From Paenibacillus sp. BJ-4 (GTDB lineage Bacteria; Bacillota; Bacilli; Paenibacillales; Paenibacillaceae), in NCBI RefSeq assembly GCF_020404765.1, contig NZ_JAIVEM010000065.1, positions 1 to 63,611 of the forward strand: DNA of 63,611 bases. Reading direction: 5' to 3'. Made by a program: the position numbers and the translations under genes. Under the pieces are notes generated by a model. That model searched no databases. It worked only from the letters and a program-made list of their open reading frames with translations, and had not been told where the DNA came from. Within the stretch, counting starts at the first letter, position 1. Each line of letters begins with the position of its first letter. Shown here piece by piece: positions 45,447 to 56,063 of this stretch.

Positions 45447-47117
45447 ATGGGAGCCTTATCTGTCAAACAGATCAGAGCATGGGCTCTGATGCTTGCTCTG
45501 ATCGCGCTTGCTTTCCTGATCGTCATGCCGTTGCTACAAATTTTTATTCAAAGTGTGTATGTGGACGGGGCATTTCAATGGGCGGCACCTTTTCGGACGC
45601 TGGCTGAATCCCGATTTGCGAGTGTTCTATTCAACTCCATTTGGCTGGGTATCTGTGTTATTGCCGGAACGACTGTACTTGCACTTCCATTGGCGTGGAT
45701 CATGTCCAACACTCGTCTTGCAAGGTGGCGCTGGTTGGATGTGGTGCTGCTGATTCCGTTTATGACTCCGCCCTATATCGGGGCCATGGGCTGGATTTTG
45801 TTTATGCAAAAAAACGGGTATCTGGTGCAGCTGCTTCCTGAGCTTCATGTTTTAACGCCGTTTTTTTTCAGCTTTGGCGGCATGGTGATGATCATGAGTC
45901 TGCATCTGTTTCCGTTCTTGTACCTGCTGCTGCGCGGTGCGCTGGTGAGAATTGGCGGTAGCCTGGAAGAAGCGGGCGCTGTGATGGGCGGTGGTTTTTG
46001 GTACAGGTTCCGCCGGATCACTTTACCCCTGCTGCTATCGGCTTACGGAATGGGTGCGTTGCTTATTTTCGTCAAAACGATTGCGGAGTTTGGCACCCCC
46101 GCCACCTTTGGACGGCGTATCGGATATGAGGTCATGACATCGGAAATTCACAAATATATTTCCAGCTGGCCGATTGACTTCGGCAAGGCGACTTCACTGG
46201 CTTCGGTGCTATTAACGGCCTGTCTGCTGGTCTGGTACGTGCAATCGGTAATCAACCGCAAATACACGTATAGACTGGTTGGGGGCAAGGGTTCTCGTCC
46301 TTCCCGTCTTCGTGTATCCAGTTGGACGACAGGGCTAAGTACTACATTTATTCTATTATTGCTTATTGTGTCTATTGGCATCCCTTATTTCTCTATTATT
46401 GCTGCTTCTACCATGAAGTTACGGGGAATCGGACTGGCCTGGAATAACTTTACGCTCGATTATTACAGGGAGTTGCTGTCCTGGGGCTCGGAGAGTATGG
46501 AGGCGTTGCTGAATAGCGTATTTCTGTCTTTGGGCGCGTCGACGATTGCCGCCCTGCTGGGCACATGGTTTGCGCTAGTCGTGGGTCAGTCACGTTCCGT
46601 GCTTCAGCGGACGGTGGATGCCTTTAGCCTGCTGCCGAACACAGTTCCGGGGATTGTGATGGTCGTCGGACTTATTTTATGGTGGAACTCGCCATGGATG
46701 CCCATTCCGTTGTACAACACTTACGGCATGGTTATTCTGACGTATGTGATCTTGTTTGTACCTTATACTGTCCAATATGTCAAAAGCGCCTTTACGCAGG
46801 TGGATACAGCTCTTTTTCAGGCAGGTCAGGTGTTTGGTGGACGTCCGTTTTACGTATTCCGCCGGATTGTGTTGCCGCTGATTTTGCCGGGGATGCTGGC
46901 GGGCTGGATGATGACCTTCACCATCGCCTCGCGCGAACTGGTGGGTTCATTACTGATTCTGCCGCCATCCGTTCAGACGTCTGCCACCTACATCTTTGCC
47001 CAGTTTGAACAGGGACAGGTGTCACTCGGTATGGCGATGGCAGTCATATCGGTTGGACTGACTACCCTGCTGCTGATGGTGATGGAGAGCCTAAACTCGC
47101 AGAGAAAGTGGAAATGA
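45447..47117 (+). CDS. ABC importer permease, duplicated (FbpB/PhnU-V type)
   Basis: A 556-aa permease with about 12 membrane helices. It is two fused BPD_transp_1 units, each with an EAA-type loop (EEAGAVMGGGFWYRFRRITLP near residue 175, and AGQVFGGRPFYVFRRIVLP in the second half). One chain therefore supplies both channel halves, as in iron and thiamine importers. It starts 4 bases after the binding-protein stop, with no strong site, so coupling is likely. Confidence 0.92.
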   Translation: MGALSVKQIRAWALMLALIALAFLIVMPLLQIFIQSVYVDGAFQWAAPFRTLAESRFASVLFNSIWLGICVIAGTTVLALPLAWIMSNTRLARWRWLDVVLLIPFMTPPYIGAMGWILFMQKNGYLVQLLPELHVLTPFFFSFGGMVMIMSLHLFPFLYLLLRGALVRIGGSLEEAGAVMGGGFWYRFRRITLPLLLSAYGMGALLIFVKTIAEFGTPATFGRRIGYEVMTSEIHKYISSWPIDFGKATSLASVLLTACLLVWYVQSVINRKYTYRLVGGKGSRPSRLRVSSWTTGLSTTFILLLLIVSIGIPYFSIIAASTMKLRGIGLAWNNFTLDYYRELLSWGSESMEALLNSVFLSLGASTIAALLGTWFALVVGQSRSVLQRTVDAFSLLPNTVPGIVMVVGLILWWNSPWMPIPLYNTYGMVILTYVILFVPYTVQYVKSAFTQVDTALFQAGQVFGGRPFYVFRRIVLPLILPGMLAGWMMTFTIASRELVGSLLILPPSVQTSATYIFAQFEQGQVSLGMAMAVISVGLTTLLLMVMESLNSQRKWK

Positions 47118-48511
47118 TGATGACCAAGCTTCGAATTTGGGGCGGAGCGGGCGAACATGGCCGCTCCTGCTATGTTTTTGAAGGAGAGCAGCACCGTATT
47201 ATGCTGGATTGTGGTGTGAAAAAGGAAGGAATCGGACAATACCCTGTATTCCCGCCTCAGGAGGCGCAGGGAATATCCGCTGTATTGCTGTCCCATGCGC
47301 ATGAAGATCACTCGATGGCTCTCCCCTTACTTTATAAGTATGGATACCGGGGAGAGGTCTGGACGACCAAAGCTACCGCAGAGCAGTTGGGTTCCTATTT
47401 TTGCTCCTGGCACTCTTATGTAGCATCGAGAGGTGGGCAACTACCCTACGATGAGCAGGATATTAAAGCTATTACATACCGTTATCTGGAGGATGAAGCG
47501 TCGTCAGGTGTATGGCGGGAGATTTGTCCGGGTGTACAAATCATATGGGGGCGCAGCGGGCATCTGGCTGGTGCAGTGTGGTTTGGAGTAGAACTGGAAG
47601 GAAAGCGATTGTTCTTTTCGGGCGATTACAGCCGAGAATCTGAGCTGCTCGCAGCGGATACGCCAAGCATGGGCGTGGGGAAAAGTGTACGTGACAATCT
47701 TGGAATGATGCCGGATATCAATCTGGCGGATATCGCCATAATGGATAATGCCTATGGCATGGATAAGGACCCGCAGGCTGTGAAGCTGGAACGGCTGCGG
47801 GCCGAGCTGGAGCAGATTTTAGCATCTAGGGGTCATGTGCTACTGCCTGTGCCTGCCTTTGGCCGGGGACAGGAGCTGATCGTTTGGGCCAGGGAGCAGT
47901 TCCCCGGACAGACCCTAATTGTAGAGCAGGACATATGGCAGGGGTTGCAGCGTTTAAGCGGCTGGAGAGAATGGCTGCGTCCGGAAGCTCCTGCGCGAAT
48001 AAAACAGGTGCTGAGTGATGACAGCGTGTTTGTGCCCCGTAATCATGCGGAACGAATGAGGTTACTGGAACAGCACACTGCGGCTATTATCGTAACAGGA
48101 GACGGCATGATGGACTCACCACGCGCACGCTGGTACTATCAGTATCTGTCTGATCACCTGAGTTTGGGTGGTGATACAGACAGTGGAAAAATCAACAATA
48201 ATGGAGTTATTTTGACTGGACACGCTTCAAGGGGGTCCTTCGGCAAACATCTACTGGATTGCACGAATCAGAAAACGGATCAAAAGGAACGCTGCGTCGT
48301 TCGGCATGTAATTTACAAGGTGCATCAAGGAGTGGCGGATGTGAGGCACATGCTGGAACGATTGCCCAGCAAGCGGGTTGTGCTCGTTCATGCGCCGAAG
48401 TCGCAGACCGATCTTGTATGTGATGAACTGATAAAAGAAGGTTGGATCGGACGTGAAGGGTCTGTAAAAGCTATTTACTCTCTGGAGCCGGGCGCAACGT
48501 TAAAGGTTTAG
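47114..48511 (+). CDS. MBL-fold/beta-CASP metallo-hydrolase
   Basis: A 465-aa hydrolase that overlaps the permease by four bases (ATGA). It has the MBL zinc motif SHAHEDH, FFSGDYSRES and VLLPVPAFGRGQEL, the last being the beta-CASP signature of CPSF/RNase J-like nucleases. It also has the late histidines in LTGHASRGS and VLVHAPKSQ. Beta-CASP proteins are mostly RNA or DNA nucleases, so finding one as the last gene of a nutrient-import operon is unexpected. The start could also be ATG 47120. Confidence 0.85.
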   Translation: MMMTKLRIWGGAGEHGRSCYVFEGEQHRIMLDCGVKKEGIGQYPVFPPQEAQGISAVLLSHAHEDHSMALPLLYKYGYRGEVWTTKATAEQLGSYFCSWHSYVASRGGQLPYDEQDIKAITYRYLEDEASSGVWREICPGVQIIWGRSGHLAGAVWFGVELEGKRLFFSGDYSRESELLAADTPSMGVGKSVRDNLGMMPDINLADIAIMDNAYGMDKDPQAVKLERLRAELEQILASRGHVLLPVPAFGRGQELIVWAREQFPGQTLIVEQDIWQGLQRLSGWREWLRPEAPARIKQVLSDDSVFVPRNHAERMRLLEQHTAAIIVTGDGMMDSPRARWYYQYLSDHLSLGGDTDSGKINNNGVILTGHASRGSFGKHLLDCTNQKTDQKERCVVRHVIYKVHQGVADVRHMLERLPSKRVVLVHAPKSQTDLVCDELIKEGWIGREGSVKAIYSLEPGATLKV

Positions 48512-48513
48512 CT

Positions 48514-49674
48514 TTACTTCGTACCTTCCTGCATTAATCGGAAGGCGTCCACTTCGCCAAGCTTGGTGGAGATAGTGCTGCGTCCAGTGCTTTTACGAAG
48601 GCGTAGGGGGGTGGCGGTACGCTTGAGGAGTGCCTTGATTTCTGCCGGCTCCAGTTCTGGCCTCAGTGAAAGGAGAAGCGCGATGCTGCCGGTCACGTGA
48701 GAAGTAGCCATAGAGGTGCCGCTCATTTCGTGATGCCTGCCGTGTATCCAGGAGGATATGATTTTCTCGCCCGGTGCATATACGTCTACAAATTGTCCCC
48801 GATTGCTGAAAGGTGCGATGCGTCTGTATTTGTCGGTAGCTCCGACCGAGATGGTCTGGGAATAGCGAGCCGGGTAGTCAATAGCTCGGCGCTTGCCCTC
48901 ATTGCCCGAAGAAGCTACGATCACGATCCCGTTATGATAGGCTTTATTCACCATATCAAGCAGTGCCTTGCTGCGTGACTTCATGCCAAAGCTCATATTG
49001 ATGATATCGACACGATTTAACACACACCAGTCGATACCGAGAATAATGTCGGAGACGTAGGCGGCTCCGTTATGGTCAAACGCTTTTACAGGATGAATCA
49101 AAGCCCTCGGCGCTACGCCGACCATACCCTCATCATAGTTGGATGCAGCGATAGTGCCGGCAATATGAGTTCCGTGACCGTTATCGTCATAGGGTAACAT
49201 CGTCCGATTAAGCAAATTAATACCTCTGGCAAGAGAATAACGAAGATCAGGATGTTGAAAATCGGCTCCTGTGTCGATCACTCCGATTCTGACCCGATTG
49301 CCTGTAGAGGAAGGCCAAGCCTTGTACGCACGGACCTGCTTGACTCCCCAAGGCATGGGAAGGCTTCTCTCTGCTTTCGGTATATGGGCTGTTTCTGCGT
49401 GAATCTTCATGCGCATATCTTCTTCAACGGTAACACCGTTGTGATATTTGCCCAGCCTGTCTCCCCCTGGAAGGGGGGCGATTAGAGCGCGGATCAGTCG
49501 GGCCGGTTGCACTTGTCGTAATCCCGCGAGCTCAGGTTTCAGCTTTCTGAGATAGGACAGGCATTCCCGGTATTGATGAGGCTTATCGAACGTAATGATC
49601 TGTTTGTGCCGTCCACTGCCGGACGGCTCCGAAATACCCTCATGCAAACGCTGCAAAAAACCAGGATAGTCCAT
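48514..49674 (-). CDS. S8 family subtilisin-like serine protease
   Basis: A 386-aa subtilase. The triad is Asp134 in VIDTGAD, His167 in NGHGTHIAG and Ser321 in SGTSMATSH, with the oxyanion Asn in ASSGNEG. There is no signal peptide. The first 110 residues look like a propeptide or N-terminal domain, so it may act inside the cell or leave by another route, as intracellular subtilisins do. The open frame runs to 49839, but GGAGGGGG ten bases upstream selects ATG 49674. It converges with the beta-CASP gene, two bases apart. Confidence 0.9.
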   Translation of the reverse strand: MDYPGFLQRLHEGISEPSGSGRHKQIITFDKPHQYRECLSYLRKLKPELAGLRQVQPARLIRALIAPLPGGDRLGKYHNGVTVEEDMRMKIHAETAHIPKAERSLPMPWGVKQVRAYKAWPSSTGNRVRIGVIDTGADFQHPDLRYSLARGINLLNRTMLPYDDNGHGTHIAGTIAASNYDEGMVGVAPRALIHPVKAFDHNGAAYVSDIILGIDWCVLNRVDIINMSFGMKSRSKALLDMVNKAYHNGIVIVASSGNEGKRRAIDYPARYSQTISVGATDKYRRIAPFSNRGQFVDVYAPGEKIISSWIHGRHHEMSGTSMATSHVTGSIALLLSLRPELEPAEIKALLKRTATPLRLRKSTGRSTISTKLGEVDAFRLMQEGTK

Positions 49675-49873
49675 TTGAGACGGTCCCCCTCCGATGAGCC
49701 ATGCTGAGGTATTGTATGAGCAAGCGTCAGCGCCTGCATGGGAAACCTGCCCCTTTTTTATGGAAATAGGCCTGCTTGTCGTGTCAAAGTGATGGAGGAC
49801 ACATACGATACATGGAGGGCATAAGCTCTTGTGCAACAACTTTGGGGGAAAGCTCCCGGAGTGGGTACAGTCG

Positions 49874-49898
49874 AAGACGGGGGGGACCCCGTCTTTTT
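49874..49898 (+). terminator. terminator-like hairpin upstream of rpoE
   Basis: GACGGGG (49876-49882) and CCCCGTC (49887-49893) with a 4-base loop are followed by TTTTT. It faces rpoE and lies 180 bases before it with no gene in front. The rest of 49675-50078 shows no clear promoter. Confidence 0.7.
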
Positions 49899-50078
49899 AC
49901 TTGTGCCGTCTTGTCCAAGGGATATTTCTGGAATTTGTGTCGATACCCATGTTTAACTTGCAATTTGCTTCCAAATAGGTTTTACTTAGTTTTGATAATG
50001 GATATGTTAGTATTGCATGTATCGTGTATGCTCTGAAACATGTTCTTGTGAATTACGTGTGAGAGGAAGTGTCCCTAG

Positions 50079-50627
50079 GTGAGTACCCCACTCAACTTAA
50101 AGATTGACCCGGAGAAAGTCCACGAGACCCCGATGGTGGATTTGGCATTTATGGTTTTGAAAGCGGCCAATACTCCATATTATTACCGTGACCTGATGAG
50201 TGAAGTCGCCAAATTGCGTGGCTTGTCCGATGAAGAAATTAATGACGTTATTGCTCAGCTATATACTGAAATCAACATTGACGGGCGTTTTGCCTGTGTC
50301 GGTACGAATCTGTGGGGCTTGAAACGTTGGTATCCGGTGGATAAATCCGAAGATGCCCTGACAGGCGCCAAGCGCCCTCGTATTATTAACGACGAAGACG
50401 ATGACGACGAAGACGACTATCATGAGGAAGAGGAAACCTACAACTCTGATGATGACTTCGATGCAGATAGTGAAGACGAGGACGGCGAAGATGAGCTGTT
50501 CGACGGTGAAGATGACGATAGTGATGAAGACGTAGTCATAGACGACGAAGACCTCAGTGATGAGGACGATACAGAAGAAGAAAATGACGAGGATTCGTTG
50601 GATGATGACGACGACTCGCTTCGCTAG
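50079..50627 (+). CDS. rpoE: DNA-directed RNA polymerase delta subunit
   Basis: The Firmicutes delta factor, which binds RNA polymerase and speeds recycling and promoter selectivity. The folded N-terminal HARE-HTH domain (about 1-90, with METP-like ETPMVDLAF, PYYYRDLMSEV and TNLWGLKRW) is followed by a disordered tail of some 80 residues, almost all D and E. This bipartite form and its position before pyrG are diagnostic. The start is GTG with AGAGGAAG upstream. Confidence 0.96.
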   Translation: MSTPLNLKIDPEKVHETPMVDLAFMVLKAANTPYYYRDLMSEVAKLRGLSDEEINDVIAQLYTEINIDGRFACVGTNLWGLKRWYPVDKSEDALTGAKRPRIINDEDDDDEDDYHEEEETYNSDDDFDADSEDEDGEDELFDGEDDDSDEDVVIDDEDLSDEDDTEEENDEDSLDDDDDSLR

Positions 50628-50638
50628 GAACAGACTGT

Positions 50639-50665
50639 AAGGGGAGATATGCTCTCCCTTTTTTC
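50639..50665 (+). terminator. rpoE terminator
   Basis: Stem AAGGGGAG with CTCTCCCTT and a T run, 11 bases after the rpoE stop. Confidence 0.85.
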
Positions 50666-50758
50666 ATGACCGTTTTCTTGAAACCCCTCCCGATTTGAAG
50701 CTTTCAGGTGGATTCATTCCAATCTCGTGCAATGGGTAAATTAACACAGATAACTTCC

Positions 50759-50787
50759 TTGACAGGGGATTGGACACGGGGTAAACT
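50759..50787 (+). promoter_or_regulatory. pyrG promoter with GGGC initiation site
   Basis: TTGACA (50759-50764), a 17-base spacer and TAAACT (50782-50787). Seven bases later the DNA reads GGGCTT (50795-50800), the start-site form (GGGC) at which low CTP causes repeated G insertion in Bacillus pyrG. Confidence 0.75.
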
Positions 50788-50835
50788 ATTGCTTGGGCTT
50801 ATGATTGATTCACTTATATGTTTGCTTTTTTGTAT

Positions 50836-50867
50836 AAAAGTGCCCCGTACTACGGGAGTGCTTTTTT
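50836..50867 (+). terminator. pyrG leader attenuator
   Basis: AAAAGTGC and CCCG (50837-50847) pair with CGGG and GTGCTTTT (50853-50865), with one bulge, and are followed by a T run. It lies about 40 bases after the start site. The 5' arm carries CCCC, which poly-G at the RNA 5' end could pair with to prevent termination. Confidence 0.75.
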
Positions 50868-51025
50868 GTTTTTTATAGGGGTGTTTTCACTCATGAAAGA
50901 GGGCTTAGGGCGGCGGCGTGGAAAATAAATCCGCTGCCTTCTTCATGGATGATAACCCGTGTAAACGGGTTACGATAACATCATAATGTCGCCTGAATTT
51001 TGCATTTTATCTAGGAGGGTTTTGA

Positions 51026-52630
<1,605 letters not shown>

Positions 52631-52643
52631 TACAACGACGCTT

Positions 52644-52673
52644 AAAAGACCTCCTCGGGAGGTCTTTTTTTTT
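52644..52673 (+). terminator. pyrG terminator
   Basis: Arms AAAAGACCTCC and GGAGGTCTTTT with a very short loop, then eight T. Confidence 0.92.
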
Positions 52674-52721
52674 ACCCCTGATTCCTGATTATGAAAGAAT
52701 ATTCCACAATTATGTATAAGA

Positions 52722-52749
52722 GAAGGATTTTCTTTTTGCAGGATCGAAT
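52722..52749 (+). promoter_or_regulatory. SigH promoter of spo0F
   Basis: GAAGGATTT (52722-52730), a 12-base gap and ATCGAAT (52743-52749) agree at every defined position with the SigH consensus RNAGGAWWW and RNNGAAT. Bacillus spo0F is known to be SigH-dependent. Confidence 0.85.
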
Positions 52750-52845
52750 ATAGTTTTAGGTATGGGACGGATATTGTACGTCATCGGACGCTGTTATGGC
52801 AATAGCTGCATGATCCTCGTTTTAAGATCTTAGGAGGTTAAAACA

Positions 52846-53214
52846 TTGGAAAAGAAAAAAGTATTAATCGTCGATGACCAGAATGGAATACGAATTTTAT
52901 TGATGGAAGTGTTCGGAAGTGAGGGTTATGAGACCTTTCAAGCAGCGAACGGAAAAATTGCACTTGAAATTGTTGAAAAGGAACCGCCGGATCTGGTGCT
53001 GCTGGATATGAAAATTCCGGGTATGGACGGACTCGAAATTTTGAAGCATTTAAAAGCCATGAACCCTGATATCAAGGTTATTATGATGACAGCGTATGGT
53101 GAACTGGACATGATTAAAGAGGCGACGGAGCTAGGTGCGCTTATGCATTTTACCAAGCCTTTTGATATTGACGAAATGCGAATTGCTGTGAACAAACAAC
53201 TCAGGGGTGACTAG
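52846..53214 (+). CDS. spo0F: sporulation phosphorelay response regulator Spo0F
   Basis: Single-domain response regulator that takes phosphate from sporulation kinases and passes it to Spo0B and then Spo0A. It has the acidic pocket at residues 10-11, phospho-acceptor Asp54 in [13 protein letters not shown], Thr in [11 protein letters not shown] and Lys in FTKPFDIDE. It is nearly identical to B. subtilis Spo0F in these blocks, has 122 aa and no output domain. The start is TTG with AGGAGG upstream. It sits between pyrG and fbaA as in Bacillus. Confidence 0.97.
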   Translation: MEKKKVLIVDDQNGIRILLMEVFGSEGYETFQAANGKIALEIVEKEPPDLVLLDMKIPGMDGLEILKHLKAMNPDIKVIMMTAYGELDMIKEATELGALMHFTKPFDIDEMRIAVNKQLRGD

Positions 53215-53233
53215 ATCATTCACTTTGGTTGAG

Positions 53234-53260
53234 AACTCTGTTAGCAAACAGGGTTTTTTG
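53234..53260 (+). terminator. spo0F terminator
   Basis: AACTCTGTT (53234-53242) pairs with AACAGGGTT (53247-53255; G-T pairs allowed), followed by TTTT. Confidence 0.8.
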
Positions 53261-53387
53261 TTTGTGTTTATGGGAAATACTGAAAGTAAATCCTCTCCTT
53301 ATACAATTCTATGATAAAACGGCGTCCTGAGCGTGATTTTTGTATGTGTTGATATGCAAAAGCTTGTTTAGTATTTAACATGGGTTG

Positions 53388-53396
53388 TGGTATAAT
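53388..53396 (+). promoter_or_regulatory. extended -10 promoter of fbaA
   Basis: TGGTATAAT is a full extended -10 element. No good -35 is present at 16-18 bases, as is usual for extended -10 promoters. It lies 66 bases before fbaA. Confidence 0.55.
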
Positions 53397-53461
53397 AAGC
53401 CCGTATGTGATGTCGGCTAAAAAGATAGACAAACCCAAACACCTTTAGGAGGACTGTAACC

Positions 53462-54316
53462 ATGCCATTGGTATCTATGAAAGACATGTTGAACAAAGCA
53501 CTCGAAGGAAAATATGCAGTAGGTCAATACAACATTAATAACCTCGAGTGGACTCAAGCTATTTTGGGCGCTGCTGAAGAAGAAAAATCCCCTGTAATCC
53601 TGGGCGTTTCTGAAGGCGCAGCTCGTCACATGGGCGGATTTTACACTGTTGTTAAAATGGTTGAAGGACTTATTCATGACATGAAAATTACGGTTCCAGT
53701 TGCAATTCACTTGGACCATGGTTCCAGCTTTGAAAAATGTAAAGAAGCAATCGATGCTGGTTTCACATCTGTTATGATTGACGATTCCCATAGCCCAATC
53801 GAAAAAAATATCGAAACAACGAAAAAAGTTGTTGAATATGCACATTCCAAAGGCGTTTCCGTTGAAGCTGAAGTTGGAATGGTTGGCGGTCAAGAGGATG
53901 ATGTTGTAGGTGACGTAATGTACGCTAAGCTGGACGATTGTGTACGTATCGTTAACGAAACAGGTATCGATACACTGGCTCCTGCACTGGGTTCCGTTCA
54001 TGGACCTTACAAAGGCGAGCCAAACCTGGGCTTCAAAGAAATGGAAGAAATTCGCAATGCTGTGAAACTGCCGCTCGTTCTTCATGGCGGAACAGGTATC
54101 CCTACACATGACATTAAAAAATCCATTTCCCTGGGTACTTCCAAAATCAACGTAAACACTGAAAACCAAATCGCATTTGCGAAAGTGGTTCGTGAAGTGC
54201 TTGCTGCGAAACCAGATGCTTACGATCCACGTACATTCATCGCTCCAGGTCGTGAAGCGATCAAACAAACGGTTATCGGTAAAATTCGTGAGTTCGGTTC
54301 CAACAACAAAGCGTAA
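53462..54316 (+). CDS. fbaA: fructose-bisphosphate aldolase, class II
   Basis: Zinc-dependent aldolase of glycolysis and gluconeogenesis that splits fructose 1,6-bisphosphate. Metal-site histidines are in HLDHGSSFE and [10 protein letters not shown], and the first conserved block is [10 protein letters not shown]. It has 284 aa, matching B. subtilis FbaA in length and sequence. AGGAGG precedes the ATG. Codon use is strongly biased toward favoured codons, as expected for an abundant enzyme. No transaldolase gene follows, unlike B. subtilis. Confidence 0.97.
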   Translation: MPLVSMKDMLNKALEGKYAVGQYNINNLEWTQAILGAAEEEKSPVILGVSEGAARHMGGFYTVVKMVEGLIHDMKITVPVAIHLDHGSSFEKCKEAIDAGFTSVMIDDSHSPIEKNIETTKKVVEYAHSKGVSVEAEVGMVGGQEDDVVGDVMYAKLDDCVRIVNETGIDTLAPALGSVHGPYKGEPNLGFKEMEEIRNAVKLPLVLHGGTGIPTHDIKKSISLGTSKINVNTENQIAFAKVVREVLAAKPDAYDPRTFIAPGREAIKQTVIGKIREFGSNNKA

Positions 54317-54430
54317 TAACGAGTAAACTAGTGAACTGGTCATACTGCTGCATGGACTAGATCCATTTTTTGGTTGTAGATGTAATTCTGCTGCACAAAA
54401 TATTAATTTTGTATAGTTGAATAGTTTGGT

Positions 54431-54468
54431 ATGGAAAGCACACCGCTTAGCCGGTGTCTTTCCATTTT
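54431..54468 (+). terminator. fbaA terminator
   Basis: Arms ATGGAAAG/CTTTCCAT with inner ACACCG/CGGTGT, followed by TTTT. Confidence 0.88.
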
Positions 54469-54548
54469 CACCACTAAAAAGTTGAAATTTCGTTGTTTTA
54501 GTTTATGGTTTGACCGACTGCAAAACACGTAGGGGGACCCTCAAGCTT

Positions 54549-55802
54549 ATGGAAAAATTGATGATCACCGGTGGACGGCCGCTTCAAGGTACAGTTTCCA
54601 TCAGCGGTGCCAAAAACAGTGCCATCGCCTTGATTCCCGCCGCCATTCTGGCAGAGTCGGAAGTCATTTTGGACAATTTGCCGCTGTTGAGTGATGTGGC
54701 GGTGTATTCCGAAATATTAGAGGAACTTGGTGCAACGGTTGCCTGGGAAGGTAGCCAGATGAAAATTGATCCATCCTCTATTAAATCCATTCCCATGCCG
54801 AATGGACCGGTTAAGAAATTACGAGCTTCCTACTATATGATGGGAGCCATGCTGGGCAGATTCAAGGAAGCGATTATCGGTTTGCCAGGAGGGTGTAATT
54901 TTGAACCCCGGCCCATTGATCAGCATATTAAGGGTTTTGAAGCGCTGGGTGCTACGGTGACAAACGAGCACGGTGCTATTCATTTGCATGCCAAAGAGCT
55001 GCGTGGTAACAAAATTTATTTGGATGTCAGCAGCGTAGGAGCTACGATTAACATCATGCTGGCGGCCGCACGTGCCAAAGGCGCCACAATTATTGAAAAT
55101 GCGGCTAAAGAGCCTGAGATTATAGATGTAGCAACTCTGTTAAACTCCATGGGGGCCATTATTAAGGGCGCCGGAACGGAAACGATCCGTATTGAAGGCG
55201 TATCTGAGCTACATGGCTGTCGTCACTCCATCATACCTGACCGCATACAAGCGGGGACATATATGATTGCTGCTGCGGCTACCCGCGGCAATGTATTGAT
55301 CGACAACGTAATTCCCAAGCATATGGAGGCCCTTACTGCAAAAATGCAGGAGATGGGTATTGGCATCGAGGAATATGACGAAAGTATTCGTGTACTCGGT
55401 GCGTCTCGTTATGAACATGTCGACGTTAAAGCCTTAGTTTACCCCGGATTCGCCACGGATTTGCAATCTCCTATGACCAGCTTGCTTACCCAGGCGCAGG
55501 GTGTTAGTGTATTGAGTGATTTCGTGTACAGCAATCGTTTTAAGCACGTCCCTGAGCTGGTTCGAATGGGGGCTAAGATCCGCGTAGAGGGTCGCTCAGC
55601 CATCATTGAGGGCGGCCGTTTGAATGCGGCGAAAGTCAAAGCGGCTGATCTGCGAGCTGGAGCAGCACTTGTCATCGCTGGACTTACGGTGAGTGAAGGT
55701 GTAACCGAGGTGACAGGTGTCGAATATATTGACCGTGGTTATGATCACCTTGTCTCCAATCTGCGTCATTTGGGCGCGGACGTATGGCGACAGACAGAAT
55801 AA
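54549..55802 (+). CDS. murA: UDP-N-acetylglucosamine 1-carboxyvinyltransferase
   Basis: Adds enolpyruvate to UDP-GlcNAc, the first step toward UDP-MurNAc. It has 417 aa. Catalytic Cys116 lies in [13 protein letters not shown], with SGAKNSA at the N-terminus and [11 protein letters not shown] later. The cysteine means it should bind fosfomycin. Position between fbaA and rho matches B. subtilis murAB (murZ), the second paralogue, so another murA is expected elsewhere. The start is ATG 54549, with AGGGGG 13 bases upstream; an in-frame upstream start at 54510 has no site. Confidence 0.95.
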   Translation: MEKLMITGGRPLQGTVSISGAKNSAIALIPAAILAESEVILDNLPLLSDVAVYSEILEELGATVAWEGSQMKIDPSSIKSIPMPNGPVKKLRASYYMMGAMLGRFKEAIIGLPGGCNFEPRPIDQHIKGFEALGATVTNEHGAIHLHAKELRGNKIYLDVSSVGATINIMLAAARAKGATIIENAAKEPEIIDVATLLNSMGAIIKGAGTETIRIEGVSELHGCRHSIIPDRIQAGTYMIAAAATRGNVLIDNVIPKHMEALTAKMQEMGIGIEEYDESIRVLGASRYEHVDVKALVYPGFATDLQSPMTSLLTQAQGVSVLSDFVYSNRFKHVPELVRMGAKIRVEGRSAIIEGGRLNAAKVKAADLRAGAALVIAGLTVSEGVTEVTGVEYIDRGYDHLVSNLRHLGADVWRQTE

Positions 55803-56063
55803 TTTAAACCATACACCATTTGAACTCCCTGAACGGATGAACAATAGAATGGGTAAGGCTCTATGCAGCCGCTGCTTGATACAAGATTGTAGTTCATACC
55901 TAACAATCTTTTATCGGAAAACCGGAATAATTCGGTATAATCCAGGCAGACGGCTGCATAACTTTATTTGTTTTGGTTAAAATTATGTTAATGGTGTTTA
56001 TGATATCATTGTCTATCATTTAAATGTATGAATGGACTTAATAATTGAATAGGTGGTTATTAT

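Noticed and set aside
50360..50627. Repetitive GAC/GAA tract as a DNA repeat element
   Set aside because: It is simply the coding sequence of the acidic delta-subunit tail.
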